Positions 18,103 to 26,224 of a DNA stretch of 64,000 nt are shown piece by piece. Below the pieces are notes generated by a model. That model was not told where the DNA came from. It did no database searches and worked only from the letters and a program-made list of their open reading frames with translations. The DNA is from Roseomonas sp. HF4 (lineage in GTDB: Bacteria > Pseudomonadota > Alphaproteobacteria > Acetobacterales > Acetobacteraceae): contig NZ_STGD01000017.1 of NCBI RefSeq assembly GCF_005222755.1, forward strand, positions 1-64,000, read 5' to 3'. Positions within the stretch are counted from its first letter, which is position 1. Every line of letters starts with the position of its first letter. The position numbers and the translations under genes were made by a program.

Positions 18103-18801
18103 ATGGCCCGACAGATCACCACCTTCATCGGCGCGATCGCGGCGACCGCGATCGCGGCGCCCTTCGCCGGAGCCGCCGAGACAGGCGCGGGGCGCGACAT
18201 GCTCGAAACCTATGCCAGCGCGCTCGGCGTCGAGGTCGCGGCGGTGCCGCGGGCCGGCCGGGACGCGATGCCGCCGCAGGATCTCGCGGCCGTTCCGCAC
18301 CCCGACGCGGAAGCCACGCCGCACGCCGACATCGCCGAGGGGCCGCGACTTGCGCTCGCGGCCGCGCCGCTCCCCCGCGACGAACTGGGCGGCATGCGGG
18401 CCGGCTTCGCCATGCCGGGCGGGATCAGCGTCGCCTTCGGCTTCGACATCGAGACGCGCCTGGCCGGCGTTCCGGTGCAGCGCATGACCCTGCCGCTGAC
18501 CGAACTCGGCCCCGGGGCGCCGCAGGTGCAGATCGTCGAGGGCGGCGTCGTCCGCAGCGTCCAGGCGGGCACCGGGCCGATCGTCTCGGAGGGCATCTTC
18601 AACGGCGGCGGCACGCGCATCAGCACGGTGCTCGACGGCGGCATCACGAGCCTGGTGCAGAACAGCCGCGACGGCCAGGTCGTGCAGCGCAGCGCCGCCT
18701 TCCAGGTGGACATCGCCGGCATGGCCCGGCTGCTCGACGCCGCCGCGACGCGGCGCGTGATCGACGACGCGCTCGGCGCGCGGATCGGGAGGGGCCGGTG
18801 A
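18103..18801 (+). CDS. Exported operon protein with YAxALGV segment and a terminal QN repeat
   Basis: This is a 232-residue exported protein with a signal peptide ending near AGAA. Residues 34-44 (LETYASALGVE) resemble MDHYAAALGVN in the repeat protein (33-43). A D/A/P-rich linker leads to PLPRDELGGMRAGF (89-102), a double-glycine-like stretch, then GGISVAFGFDIETRLAGV. The C-terminal part at 178-203 (DGGITSLVQNSRDGQVVQRS) again matches the GI-QN-x-Q pattern of the fibre repeats. I know of unnamed proteins with ELxxxRGGF plus a terminal QN-x-Q segment in other alphaproteobacteria, but not their function. It may be a fibre-associated subunit or tip protein. It starts 19 bases after the peptidase gene, and its stop overlaps the next start (GTGA). 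Confidence 0.6.
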   Translation: MARQITTFIGAIAATAIAAPFAGAAETGAGRDMLETYASALGVEVAAVPRAGRDAMPPQDLAAVPHPDAEATPHADIAEGPRLALAAAPLPRDELGGMRAGFAMPGGISVAFGFDIETRLAGVPVQRMTLPLTELGPGAPQVQIVEGGVVRSVQAGTGPIVSEGIFNGGGTRISTVLDGGITSLVQNSRDGQVVQRSAAFQVDIAGMARLLDAAATRRVIDDALGARIGRGR

Positions 18802-19097
18802 AGGCGCTCCGCGCCGCCGGCGCCGCGCTCCTGCTCCTGGCGGGCCTCGCCACGGGGGCGCGGGGGCAGGAGTTCGACGCGGCGGCCGTCGCGCGCGTCG
18901 GCGGCTTCGAGGCGCTGCAACCGCTCGACCCGGTCGACCTCGGCAACCAGCGCGGCGGCAGGATGCCGCACAGCCTGCCGACGCCGCGCACGACCGCCGG
19001 CCCCGTCCGCCTCTGGGACGAGGTCGCGCGCCCGATCCGCCCGCCCGTCGGGGCGTCGCAGGGCACCATCACATCCACGAGCCGCGGCGCCCGGTGA
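18798..19097 (+). CDS. Small exported protein of the fibre operon
   Basis: A 99-residue protein that starts at GTG 18798, overlapping the previous stop by 4 bases, which signals translational coupling. It has a signal peptide (MKALRAAGAALLLLAGLATG) ending near ARGQ. The mature part contains LQPLDPVDLGNQRGGRM, which lines up with LEPIGVQELAGTSGR in the 16981 product and with the motif in the 18103 product. No domain is recognised. The rest is P/R-rich and probably unstructured. It could be a processed peptide or an accessory factor. Confidence 0.6.
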   Translation: MKALRAAGAALLLLAGLATGARGQEFDAAAVARVGGFEALQPLDPVDLGNQRGGRMPHSLPTPRTTAGPVRLWDEVARPIRPPVGASQGTITSTSRGAR

Positions 19098-19125
19098 TGC
19101 GGGCAGCACGAGAGAGGAGATCCGT

Positions 19126-19578
19126 ATGACCACCAGGTTCCGGGCCCTGCCGGGGCTTCTGCTGCTGCTGGCGGCCGGTTGCGCGGCAACGCCGGAACCC
19201 GCTGCCGTCGCGCCGGCGCGGCCGGAGCCGACGGTGGTCGGCGGCACGCGGCTGACCGGACCCGAATTCCGTCAGGCTGTGTTCGGCAATACCCTGGACC
19301 GAAGCCTGCCCAACGGCGCGCGCCTGCTGATGCATGTGGCCGCCGACGGGGAGCAACGCCTGCGCATCGTCGGCACCAACGGCCAGCGCGCGACGGACCG
19401 CGGCCGCATCGCCATCAACGGCGACGAGATCTGCACGAGCTGGGACAGGATCGATGCCGGCCGGCAGAACTGCTTCGCCTATTTCCGGCTTGGTGAATCG
19501 CTGGTGGCGATCGAGATGTCCGGCGCGATGACACCGACGCGCTTCAACCTGCTGCCGGGGAATCCCGAAGGGCTTTAG
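19126..19578 (+). CDS. Lipoprotein, DUF995-like
   Basis: The 150-residue protein has lipobox LLAAGC (Cys19). The mature domain reads LTGPEFRQAVFGNTLDRSLP, then a beta-rich core and GDEICTSWDRIDAGRQNCF, with two cysteines that could form a disulfide. The pattern (GNTL near the start, a GRIAINGDEICTSW segment and a C-terminal beta strand) is like DUF995 and related periplasmic domains of unknown role. It is the last gene of the rightward operon, 28 bases after the previous one and preceded by GAGAGGAG, and the convergent ABC transporter gene follows 15 bases later. Confidence 0.65.
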   Translation: MTTRFRALPGLLLLLAAGCAATPEPAAVAPARPEPTVVGGTRLTGPEFRQAVFGNTLDRSLPNGARLLMHVAADGEQRLRIVGTNGQRATDRGRIAINGDEICTSWDRIDAGRQNCFAYFRLGESLVAIEMSGAMTPTRFNLLPGNPEGL

Positions 19579-19593
19579 GCGCAGCCCTGCGCT

Positions 19594-21342
19594 TCAGGCG
19601 TCCGTGAACTGCAGCGCCGCCAGCCGCGCATAGAGCCCGCCCTCGGCCAGCAGCGCCTCATGCGTGCCGGTCGCCGCGATCCGCCCGGCCTCCATCACAA
19701 CTATGCGGTCGGCGGCCCGCACGGTGGCCAGCCGGTGCGCCACCACGATCGTCGTGCGCCCCTTCGACAGCCTCGCCAGCGCCTGCTGCACGGCGTGCTC
19801 GCTCTCGGCATCCAGCGCGCTCGTCGCCTCGTCGAGCAGCAGCACCGGCGCGTCGCGCAGGATGGCGCGGGCGATCGCGATGCGCTGGCGCTGCCCGCCC
19901 GAAAGCGTGACGCCGCGCGCGCCGAGATGCGTCGCGAAGCCCTCCGGCAGCGCGGCGATGAAGCCGGCGGCCGACGCCGCCTCGGCGGCGGCGCGCACTT
20001 CCGCCTCGGTCGCGTCGGGGCGGCCGTAGCGGATGTTCTCGGCGACGCTCGCGCTGAAGATCACGGGGTCCTGCGGCACCAGGCCGATGCGGCCGCGCAC
20101 GGCCTCGGGCGCCAGGCGCGCGGTGTCGACGCCATCCAGCAGGATCACGCCCTGCTGCGGGTCGTAGAAGCGCAGCATCAGCGCCAGCACGGTGGTCTTG
20201 CCCGCGCCGGACGGGCCGACCAGCGCGACGGTCTCCCCCGGCGCGACTTCGAGGCTGAAACCGTCGAGCGCCGCCGTCCCGGGGCGCGACGGATATCGGA
20301 AGGTGACGGCGCGAAAGGCGACACGGCCCTCGGGCGCCGGCAGGGCCAGCGGCGCCGCGGGGGGCGCGATGCCGGGGGTCACGGCCAGCACCTCGGCCAG
20401 CCGGTCGGCCGCGGCGGCGGCGCGCTGTATCTCGCCCCAGAGTTCCGAGACCGTCGCCCCCGCGCTCGCGAGCAGCACGGCGTAGAAGACGAAGGCCGTG
20501 AGGTCGCCGCCGCTCATGCGCCCGGCGATCACGTCCTGCCCGCCGACCCAGAGCGCGAAGGTGATGGCGCCGAAGCCGAGCAGGATCACGCTCAGGATCA
20601 GCACGCTGCGGTTGGCGACGCGCTTCAGCGCCGCCTGCACGGAACCCTCGGATTCGCGGCCGTAGCGCGCGCGCTCGGCCGCTTCGTGCGTGAAGGCCTG
20701 CACGGTGCGCATGCCGTTGATGGCTTCCTCGGCGGTGGCCGCGAGGTCGGCCACGCGTTCCTGCGCCAGCTTCGACAGGCGGCGTTCCCGCCGCCCGAAC
20801 ACCACCATGGGCAGCAGGATGACCGGCACCACCACGGCCATGAGCGCGGCGAGCTTGGCACTGGTCAGCACCAGCATGACAAAGGCGCCGCTGCCCGTCA
20901 GCGCGTTGCGCAGCCCCATCGAGACGGCCGAGCCGATCAGCGCCTGCAGCAGCGCGACATCCGCCGTCAGGCGCGACATCAGGTCGCCCGTGCGCGCCGT
21001 TTCGTAGAAGCGGGCATCGAGGCGCGTCAGGTGGTCGAAGACGGCGCGGCGAAGGTCGGCGGCCACGCGCTCACCGAGCCATGTGACGAGGTAGTAGCGG
21101 GCCGAGGTCGCGACGCCGAGTGCGGCGATGATCGTGCCCATCACGATCGCCGCCTGGTTCAGCGCGGCGGGGCCGCCGGCGAAGCCGTCGTCGATGATGT
21201 GCCGCAGCCCCTGCCCGACAGCGAGCGTGAGCCCCGCCGCCGCCAGCAGCGCGACGACAGCGCCGCCCGCGCGCGGCAGGTAGGGCCGCAGGAAGGGCAG
21301 CAGCATCCGGAGCGAGGCGACGCCCCGCGGCTGGTCGGACAT
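19594..21342 (-). CDS. ABC exporter, fused permease-ATPase (MsbA-like)
   Basis: This 582-residue half-transporter has about six N-terminal membrane helices followed by an ATPase domain with Walker A GPSGAGKTTVLALM, Q-loop GLVPQDPVIF, signature LSGGQRQRIAIARAI, Walker B PVLLLDEATSALD and H-loop VAHRL. It would act as a homodimer exporting a lipid or amphipathic substrate. The sequence itself does not say which, and it is not clearly msbA itself. It is transcribed toward the fibre operon and separated from it by 15 bases. That arrangement is convergent, so a shared function is not implied. Confidence 0.85.
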   Translation of the reverse strand: MSDQPRGVASLRMLLPFLRPYLPRAGGAVVALLAAAGLTLAVGQGLRHIIDDGFAGGPAALNQAAIVMGTIIAALGVATSARYYLVTWLGERVAADLRRAVFDHLTRLDARFYETARTGDLMSRLTADVALLQALIGSAVSMGLRNALTGSGAFVMLVLTSAKLAALMAVVVPVILLPMVVFGRRERRLSKLAQERVADLAATAEEAINGMRTVQAFTHEAAERARYGRESEGSVQAALKRVANRSVLILSVILLGFGAITFALWVGGQDVIAGRMSGGDLTAFVFYAVLLASAGATVSELWGEIQRAAAAADRLAEVLAVTPGIAPPAAPLALPAPEGRVAFRAVTFRYPSRPGTAALDGFSLEVAPGETVALVGPSGAGKTTVLALMLRFYDPQQGVILLDGVDTARLAPEAVRGRIGLVPQDPVIFSASVAENIRYGRPDATEAEVRAAAEAASAAGFIAALPEGFATHLGARGVTLSGGQRQRIAIARAILRDAPVLLLDEATSALDAESEHAVQQALARLSKGRTTIVVAHRLATVRAADRIVVMEAGRIAATGTHEALLAEGGLYARLAALQFTDA

Positions 21343-21415
21343 GTGCCCTACCCTACCCGCCGAACCCTGCCGATCGCGCCTCGCCCATTCCGGAGCGCGG
21401 CCCGCCGCGATCCGC

Positions 21416-21510
21416 GAGCGCGAAGCGCGACCGCGGCCAGGCGGTCAGATCCCGCCGGCGCGACAGTGCGTGGCGCGAAGGCAAGCGGCCCGGATGGGCC
21501 GCGCCCGCCG
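21416..21510. repeat. Interspersed GC-rich repeat, copy 1 of family 2
   Basis: GAGCGCGAAGCGCGACCGCG followed about 30 bases later by CAGTGCGTGGCGCGAAGGCA and CGGATGGGCCGCG matches the sequence at 57240-57330 in the same order. It lies between the ABC gene and the 3' end of an SDR gene. It can form short hairpins. Probably a dispersed intergenic element of this genome. Confidence 0.6.
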
Positions 21511-21520
21511 TCCGAGGGCA

Positions 21521-22300
21521 TCACACATGCTGCCCGCCGTTGATGTGGATCTCGGCGCCGTTCACGTAGGACGATGCCTCGGTGCAGAGGAAGTAGATCG
21601 CCTGCGCCACCTCCTCCGGCCGGCCGAGGCGGCGCATCGGGATCTGCTCCTGCACGATCTTCTCGGTGCCCGGCGAGAGGATGGAGGTGTCGATCTCCCC
21701 GGGGGAGATCGCGTTCACCCGGATGCCCAGCGGCGCGAAGTCGCTCGCCATTTCCCGGGTCAGCCCGGCCAGCGCGGACTTGGACGTGGAATAGGCGACG
21801 CCCGCGAAGGGATGCACGCGGCTGCCGGCGATCGATGTGACGTTGACGACCGACCCCTTCGCCTTCTGGAGCGGCTCGACCAGCCCGCGCGCCAGCATGA
21901 CGGGCGCGAAGAAATTCACCCGGAAGACCTTGAGCCAGCCCTCGAGGTCCATCTCCAGCGAGCCGAGCCGCGCGCCGCCAGGCCCTTTCGGCGAGATCGC
22001 CGCATTGTTCACGAGGGCATCGAGCCGCCCGCCATCGGGCACCAGCCGCGCCTTGATTTCCTCGACCGCCGCTTCCGTCGCGCCCGGGTCGGTCAGGTCG
22101 AGCTGGATGTGGTCCTCGGGGCCCATCTCCCACGGGCATTGCTCCGGGAAGGGCTGGCGGGAGACCGTGATCACGCGCCATCCGGCGGCGGAAAACCGCT
22201 TCACCGTGGCGTGGCCGATACCGCGGGATGCGCCGGTGAGCAGCAGGACGCGCCGCGGCCCGTTGCCCGTCCTGCTTCGCGCACCCATGCTGCCGGCCAT
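21521..22300 (-). CDS. Short-chain dehydrogenase/reductase
   Basis: A 259-residue Rossmann oxidoreductase with the NAD(P) motif TGASRGIGHA, the NNAAIS motif, Ser in VTSIAGSRV and the catalytic Tyr-Lys in YSTSK. The C-terminus ends NGAEIHINGGQHV, as in 3-ketoacyl-ACP-reductase-like SDRs. Substrate cannot be inferred. The frame opens 16 codons earlier, but an AGGGG 8 bases before ATG 22300 favours the shorter protein. It seems to be a single-gene unit. Confidence 0.85.
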   Translation of the reverse strand: MAGSMGARSRTGNGPRRVLLLTGASRGIGHATVKRFSAAGWRVITVSRQPFPEQCPWEMGPEDHIQLDLTDPGATEAAVEEIKARLVPDGGRLDALVNNAAISPKGPGGARLGSLEMDLEGWLKVFRVNFFAPVMLARGLVEPLQKAKGSVVNVTSIAGSRVHPFAGVAYSTSKSALAGLTREMASDFAPLGIRVNAISPGEIDTSILSPGTEKIVQEQIPMRRLGRPEEVAQAIYFLCTEASSYVNGAEIHINGGQHV

Positions 22301-22392
22301 TGCGCTACCCCTTGCGTTCGGAAGCGCCGGGTATAGCGCGGATGCCACCGCGGCACACCCGGCGCGAGCGCGCCGGGTGCATTCAGGGATTT

Positions 22393-22737
22393 TCAGGCGG
22401 CGAGGCGGGCGGGCGCCGCGGCGAAGGCGGCGGCCCAGGTCGGCGCCGCGCGCAGCAGTCGATCGAGAGCCGCCTCGGGCAGTGCCTCGGCGTATTCGAA
22501 GGCGGTGACGGTGGTGTCGTCCCAGTGGCGGGCGATCTCGGTCACGGCCTGCACCGCCGGGTCGGCGGCGGAGGGCAGCGCCAGCGCGCCGCCCTCGGCC
22601 AGCCGGGCGGCGCGCCGCGCGGTGACGACGACGCGGGCCGCTTGTTCAAGGCGGATGCGATCCGACAGGCCGCCATCGGCCAGGTCGGCCAGGGTGCGGG
22701 CCAGGGCCGCGGTCTGCGTGCAGGCGAAGATGGTCAT
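22393..22737 (-). CDS. Small hypothetical protein
   Basis: A 114-residue Ala/Arg-rich protein starting MTIFACTQTAALARTLADLA. It contains a helical middle and TEIARHWDDTTVTAFEYAEA. There is no signal peptide, membrane helix or known motif. A GAGGGG 6 bases before ATG 22737 supports the start. It lies downstream of the Bug gene on the same strand (146-base gap). Codon pattern is normal, so it is probably real, but the function is unknown. Confidence 0.5.
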   Translation of the reverse strand: MTIFACTQTAALARTLADLADGGLSDRIRLEQAARVVVTARRAARLAEGGALALPSAADPAVQAVTEIARHWDDTTVTAFEYAEALPEAALDRLLRAAPTWAAAFAAAPARLAA

Positions 22738-22882
22738 GCGTGTCCCCTCAGGGTGTTGGGCGCGGCCTTCCCCCTTGTTGCGCGCGCCTTGAGGGTATGG
22801 TGTCACCCCGTTGTCACGACAAGCAGCCAGCCACGCATTCCGTCATGGCCGGCATGCATGCCGGGGGCGAAGGCGGGGCAGC

Positions 22883-23857
22883 CTATTGCGGCTCGATCCC
22901 CGCCGCCCGCGCCTGCTCGCCCCAGAACGCGATCTGGTCGCGGATGAAGGCGCCGAACTCGGCGGGCGTCGAGGTCACGCGCTCGATCCCGAAGGTGCCG
23001 AGGCGCTCCGCCGTTGCCGGGCGTTCCCACACCTTGCGGATGGCGGCGTTCCAGGCGCCCGTCATCTCCTCGGGCATGCGGGCGGGGCCGACGGCGCCCA
23101 TCCAGGACAGCAGCTCGAATCCCGGCAGCCCGACCTCGGCCAGCGGCGGCCAGTCCGGGAACAGCGGCGTCCGCCGGGCGGAGGTGATGCCGAGCGGGCG
23201 CATCTTCCCCTCGTTCAGGAACCCGCGGGAGGAGGCGATGTCGGCGAACATGCAGGTGATGCGACCGGCGATCAGGTCGGTCATGGCCGGCGGGCTCGAC
23301 CGGTAGGGCACGTGCGTGACGTCCACACCGCCGATGCGGTTGAGCATGGCCGCGCCTACCACGCCCGTGGTGTTGCCCGAGGCGAGCGTGAGCTGCCCCG
23401 GCTGCGCCTTCGCCAGCGCCAGGAATTCCGCCATGGAGCGGACCGGCACCTGCTCCCCCACCACGAAGGCGAAGATGTAGGTGCCCATGCGGCAGATCGG
23501 CGTGAAGTCGGCGACCGCGTCATAGGTCGGCCGGCGCATCAGCGCGGGCGTCGCACCATGCGGGCTGTTGGTCGTGATCATCACGGTATGCCCGTCAGGC
23601 GCGGCGCGGGCGGTGGCGATGGCCGCGATGGCGCCGTTGGCGCCCGGCTTGTTCTCGACCACCACCTGGCTGCCCCACTCCTGTTCGAGCAGCGAGGCGA
23701 GGAGGCGGCTGACGGTGTCGGTGCCCGACCCCGCGCCGAAGGGCACGACCATGGTCACGGGGCGCGTCGGCTTCCAGGCGGCCTGCGCACGGGCCAGGCC
23801 CGGCACGGCGAGTGGCGCCGCCGCCAGCAGCGCGCGGCGGGACAGGGTGAAGGGCAT
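22883..23857 (-). CDS. Bug-family tripartite-tricarboxylate periplasmic binding protein
   Basis: A 324-residue secreted solute-binding protein. The twin-arginine-like RRALLAAAPLAVPG signal is followed by the hallmark opening WKPTRPVTMVVPFGAGSGTD and by VVVENKPGANGAIAA. Later segments THVPYRSSPPAMTDLIAG and LGITSARRTPLFPDWPPLAE are typical of TctC/Bug proteins, which bind carboxylates or similar small acids. No TctA/TctB membrane genes are in the window, which is common for orphan Bug genes. GGAGG 8 bases upstream fixes ATG 23857. It is divergent from sbtA, so the two may share a control region of about 100 bases. Confidence 0.9.
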   Translation of the reverse strand: MPFTLSRRALLAAAPLAVPGLARAQAAWKPTRPVTMVVPFGAGSGTDTVSRLLASLLEQEWGSQVVVENKPGANGAIAAIATARAAPDGHTVMITTNSPHGATPALMRRPTYDAVADFTPICRMGTYIFAFVVGEQVPVRSMAEFLALAKAQPGQLTLASGNTTGVVGAAMLNRIGGVDVTHVPYRSSPPAMTDLIAGRITCMFADIASSRGFLNEGKMRPLGITSARRTPLFPDWPPLAEVGLPGFELLSWMGAVGPARMPEEMTGAWNAAIRKVWERPATAERLGTFGIERVTSTPAEFGAFIRDQIAFWGEQARAAGIEPQ

Positions 23858-23954
23858 GGGCGTTATCCTCCGGAAGGCTTTGTTGGCGGCAGCCTCGCAA
23901 CGCCCGGCGGGATTGTCCATGGCGCCCCTAGACGCGCGCGGCGCGCCGGTCCAC

Positions 23955-24932
23955 ATGCGCGCGCCGATGTCCTTCGCCGAGCTCCTGCCGCCGCCCGTGC
24001 TGTTCTTCGCCCTCGGCTTCGCCGCGGCGGCGCTGCGCTCGGACCTTGCGGTGCCGGACGCGCTGGCCAAGGCGCTGTCGCTCTACCTGATGATGGCGAT
24101 CGGACTGAAGGGCGGCATCGCGGTGGCGCAGCCGGGCGCGGCAGCGGCGATGCTGCCGGCGCTGGCGCTCGGCATCGGGCTCTCGGCGCTGATGCCGGTG
24201 CCGGCCTACGCCCTGCTGCGGGCCGGCACCGGGCTCGACCGCGCGACGGCGGCGGCGGTCTCGGCACATTACGGCTCGGTCAGCGTGGTGACCTTCGCGG
24301 CGGCGGCGGGGCAGCTCGACGCGGCGGGCATCGCTTATGAGGGCTTCATGCCCGCCGTGCTGGCCGCGATGGAAACCCCGGCCATCCTCACCGCGCTGCT
24401 GCTGGCGCGGCGCGGCGGCGAGGCGACCTCGGGCGGGCCCAGGGAACTGGCGCATGAGGTGCTGCTGAACGGCTCGGTCGTGCTGCTGCTGGGCGCCTTC
24501 GCGATCGGCTGGCTCGGCGGCGCGGGCGCGGAGCGGCAGCTCGGCCCCTTCATCGGCGCGCTGTTTCCCGGTGCGCTCTGCCTGTTCCTGCTCGAGATGG
24601 GGCTGACGGCCGCGCGGCGCCTGCGCGACCGCGGGCGGGGGCTCGACCGGCGGCTGGTCGGCTTCGCCATCGTGATGCCGCTGCTGGGCGGCGCGGCGGG
24701 GCTCGGCGCCGGGCTGCTGGCGGGGCTGTCGCTGGGCGGGGTCGGGCTGATGGCGGTGCTCGGCGCCTCGGCGTCGTACATCGCGGTGCCGGCGGCGATG
24801 CGCATGGCGCTGCCAGCGGCTGATGCGGGGATCTACGTGACCCTCTCGCTCGCGGTGACGTTTCCGTTCAACATCCTGGCCGGCATCCCCCTCTGGCTCT
24901 GGGCGGCGCGGGCGGCCTCGGGCGGGGCGTGA
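23955..24932 (+). CDS. sbtA: Sodium-dependent bicarbonate transporter SbtA-like permease
   Basis: This membrane protein of about 325 residues has ten or so helices in two inverted halves. It contains AIGLKGGIAVAQPG, SAHYGSVSVVTFAAAAGQLD and ASASYIAVPAAMRMALPAAD, which are signature segments of the SbtA/DUF897 family of sodium-bicarbonate symporters. Start is uncertain: ATG 23919, 23955 and 23967 are all in frame without a strong ribosome site. The paired downstream gene encodes an SbtB-like PII protein, which strengthens the call. In non-autotrophic bacteria the real substrate may be bicarbonate for carboxylations or another anion. Confidence 0.82.
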   Translation: MRAPMSFAELLPPPVLFFALGFAAAALRSDLAVPDALAKALSLYLMMAIGLKGGIAVAQPGAAAAMLPALALGIGLSALMPVPAYALLRAGTGLDRATAAAVSAHYGSVSVVTFAAAAGQLDAAGIAYEGFMPAVLAAMETPAILTALLLARRGGEATSGGPRELAHEVLLNGSVVLLLGAFAIGWLGGAGAERQLGPFIGALFPGALCLFLLEMGLTAARRLRDRGRGLDRRLVGFAIVMPLLGGAAGLGAGLLAGLSLGGVGLMAVLGASASYIAVPAAMRMALPAADAGIYVTLSLAVTFPFNILAGIPLWLWAARAASGGA

Positions 24933-25240
24933 CAGGCATGCACGGGCGCAAGCGCATTGAGATCGTGGTCGAGGCCGTACGCGCGGAGGCGGTCACGGAC
25001 CTGCTCGACCGCCTGGGCGCCACGGGCTGGACGGTCCTGCCGGTGCTGGCCGGGCGCGGCCACCAGGGCATCCGCCGCGCCGGAGACCCGGGTGGCGTCG
25101 ACGACAACGTGCTGATCCTCTGCATCGCCTCGGAGGAGGTGGCGGCGCGCGTCCTGGCCGCGCAGCGCGACCTGCTCGGCGCCCGCCCGGCGATCGTGAC
25201 GCTGTCCGACTGCACGGTGCTGCGGGCGGATCACTTCTGA
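24929..25240 (+). CDS. sbtB: PII-like regulator SbtB
   Basis: A 103-residue protein (or 100 residues if ATG 24938 is used) that starts at GTG 24929, overlapping the sbtA stop by 4 bases (GTGA). It has the ferredoxin-like PII plan: RIEIVVEAVRAEAVTDLLDR, then WTVLPVLAGRGHQG in the T-loop position and IVTLSDCTVLRADHF at the end. SbtB proteins bind adenyl nucleotides such as cAMP or AMP and gate SbtA. Coupled translation and the family match make a regulatory role over the adjacent permease likely. Confidence 0.82.
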   Translation: MTGMHGRKRIEIVVEAVRAEAVTDLLDRLGATGWTVLPVLAGRGHQGIRRAGDPGGVDDNVLILCIASEEVAARVLAAQRDLLGARPAIVTLSDCTVLRADHF

Positions 25241-25297
25241 TCCGCAGCCGGACAAGTTCAACCCTGGCGTGCTTGACCCGGCGCGGCGCCTGGGTCC

Positions 25298-26224
25298 ATG
25301 ACCGCGCCGATGGTGAAGGTCCTCCGCCCGGCCCTGAGGCTGCTCGGCCTGCTCCTGCCCCTGATGGCCCTGCCCGCCGAGGCCAATACGCCCCGCCGGA
25401 CCGAGGCTGCGCCGCAGGGCGCGCGGCCCGTGCCCGTCGCGGCCCGCAGCGCAGCGGCGGCACCTGCCGCACGGCGTCCGGCTGCCGCCCGGCCCCCCCA
25501 TGCGCTGCCTGCCGCGCCGCAGGCCGCCGCGGATGACCCCTGGGCGGCCTGCGCCGCCGCCATCGCCGCCGCCGAATCCGGATCCGGCCTGCCGCCCGGG
25601 CTGCTCGGCGCCATCGCGCGGGTCGAGACCGGCCGCCGTGCCCCGGGCGGCGGCGTCCAGCCCTGGCCCTGGTCCTACAATGCCGCCGGGGAGGGCCGCT
25701 ATGCGGGCTCCCGCGCCGAGGCGGTCTCGGAGGTGCTGGCGCTGCAGGGGCGCGGCGTGCGCTCCATCGACATCGGCTGCATGCAGGTGAACCTGCTGCA
25801 CCATGCCGGCGCCTTCCCGAGCGTGGAGGCCGGCTTCGACCCGGCGGCGAATGTCGCCTATGCGGTGCGCTTCCTGAAGTCCCTGCACGCGCAGACCGGG
25901 GACTGGGCGCAGGCCACCGCGCGCTATCATTCCGCAACTCCGGAACGGGGCCTGATCTATCACCAGCGGGTGATGGCGGCGCTGACCGGCCAGGGCTTCG
26001 TGCCGGGCCCGGCGCCAGGAATCATCCCCCTGCCCGGCCCGGCCATGGCGGGGCTCTGTGCCTCTGGCCGCGGGGCGGTGCTGCTGCTGGGCGGCCAGGC
26101 ACCGAACCTGCGGCCGGTCGTTGCCGTGCCGGAAGTGCAACTGCGCATCCGCGGCCGGCAGCCGACGCCCGCGCGGCCGCGCATCCTTTGCCTCAGGACG
26201 CAGTCGCGCTCGGCGCCGGGCTGA
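25298..26224 (+). CDS. Lytic transglycosylase-like (SLT) periplasmic protein
   Basis: A 308-residue exported protein with a signal segment (LRLLGLLLPLMALPAEA) and an A/P-rich linker to about residue 80. An SLT domain follows: GLPPGLLGAIARVETGRRAP carries the catalytic Glu, IDIGCMQVNLLHH the GxMQ-type signature, and ATARYHSATPERG the end of the lysozyme-like lobe. Such enzymes cleave peptidoglycan to make room for envelope machines. It lies beside the Tad locus and its 3' end overlaps that locus's last gene by 32 bases on the opposite strand. A role in pilus insertion is plausible but not shown. The sequence after residue 230 is unmatched. Confidence 0.82.
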   Translation: MTAPMVKVLRPALRLLGLLLPLMALPAEANTPRRTEAAPQGARPVPVAARSAAAAPAARRPAAARPPHALPAAPQAAADDPWAACAAAIAAAESGSGLPPGLLGAIARVETGRRAPGGGVQPWPWSYNAAGEGRYAGSRAEAVSEVLALQGRGVRSIDIGCMQVNLLHHAGAFPSVEAGFDPAANVAYAVRFLKSLHAQTGDWAQATARYHSATPERGLIYHQRVMAALTGQGFVPGPAPGIIPLPGPAMAGLCASGRGAVLLLGGQAPNLRPVVAVPEVQLRIRGRQPTPARPRILCLRTQSRSAPG

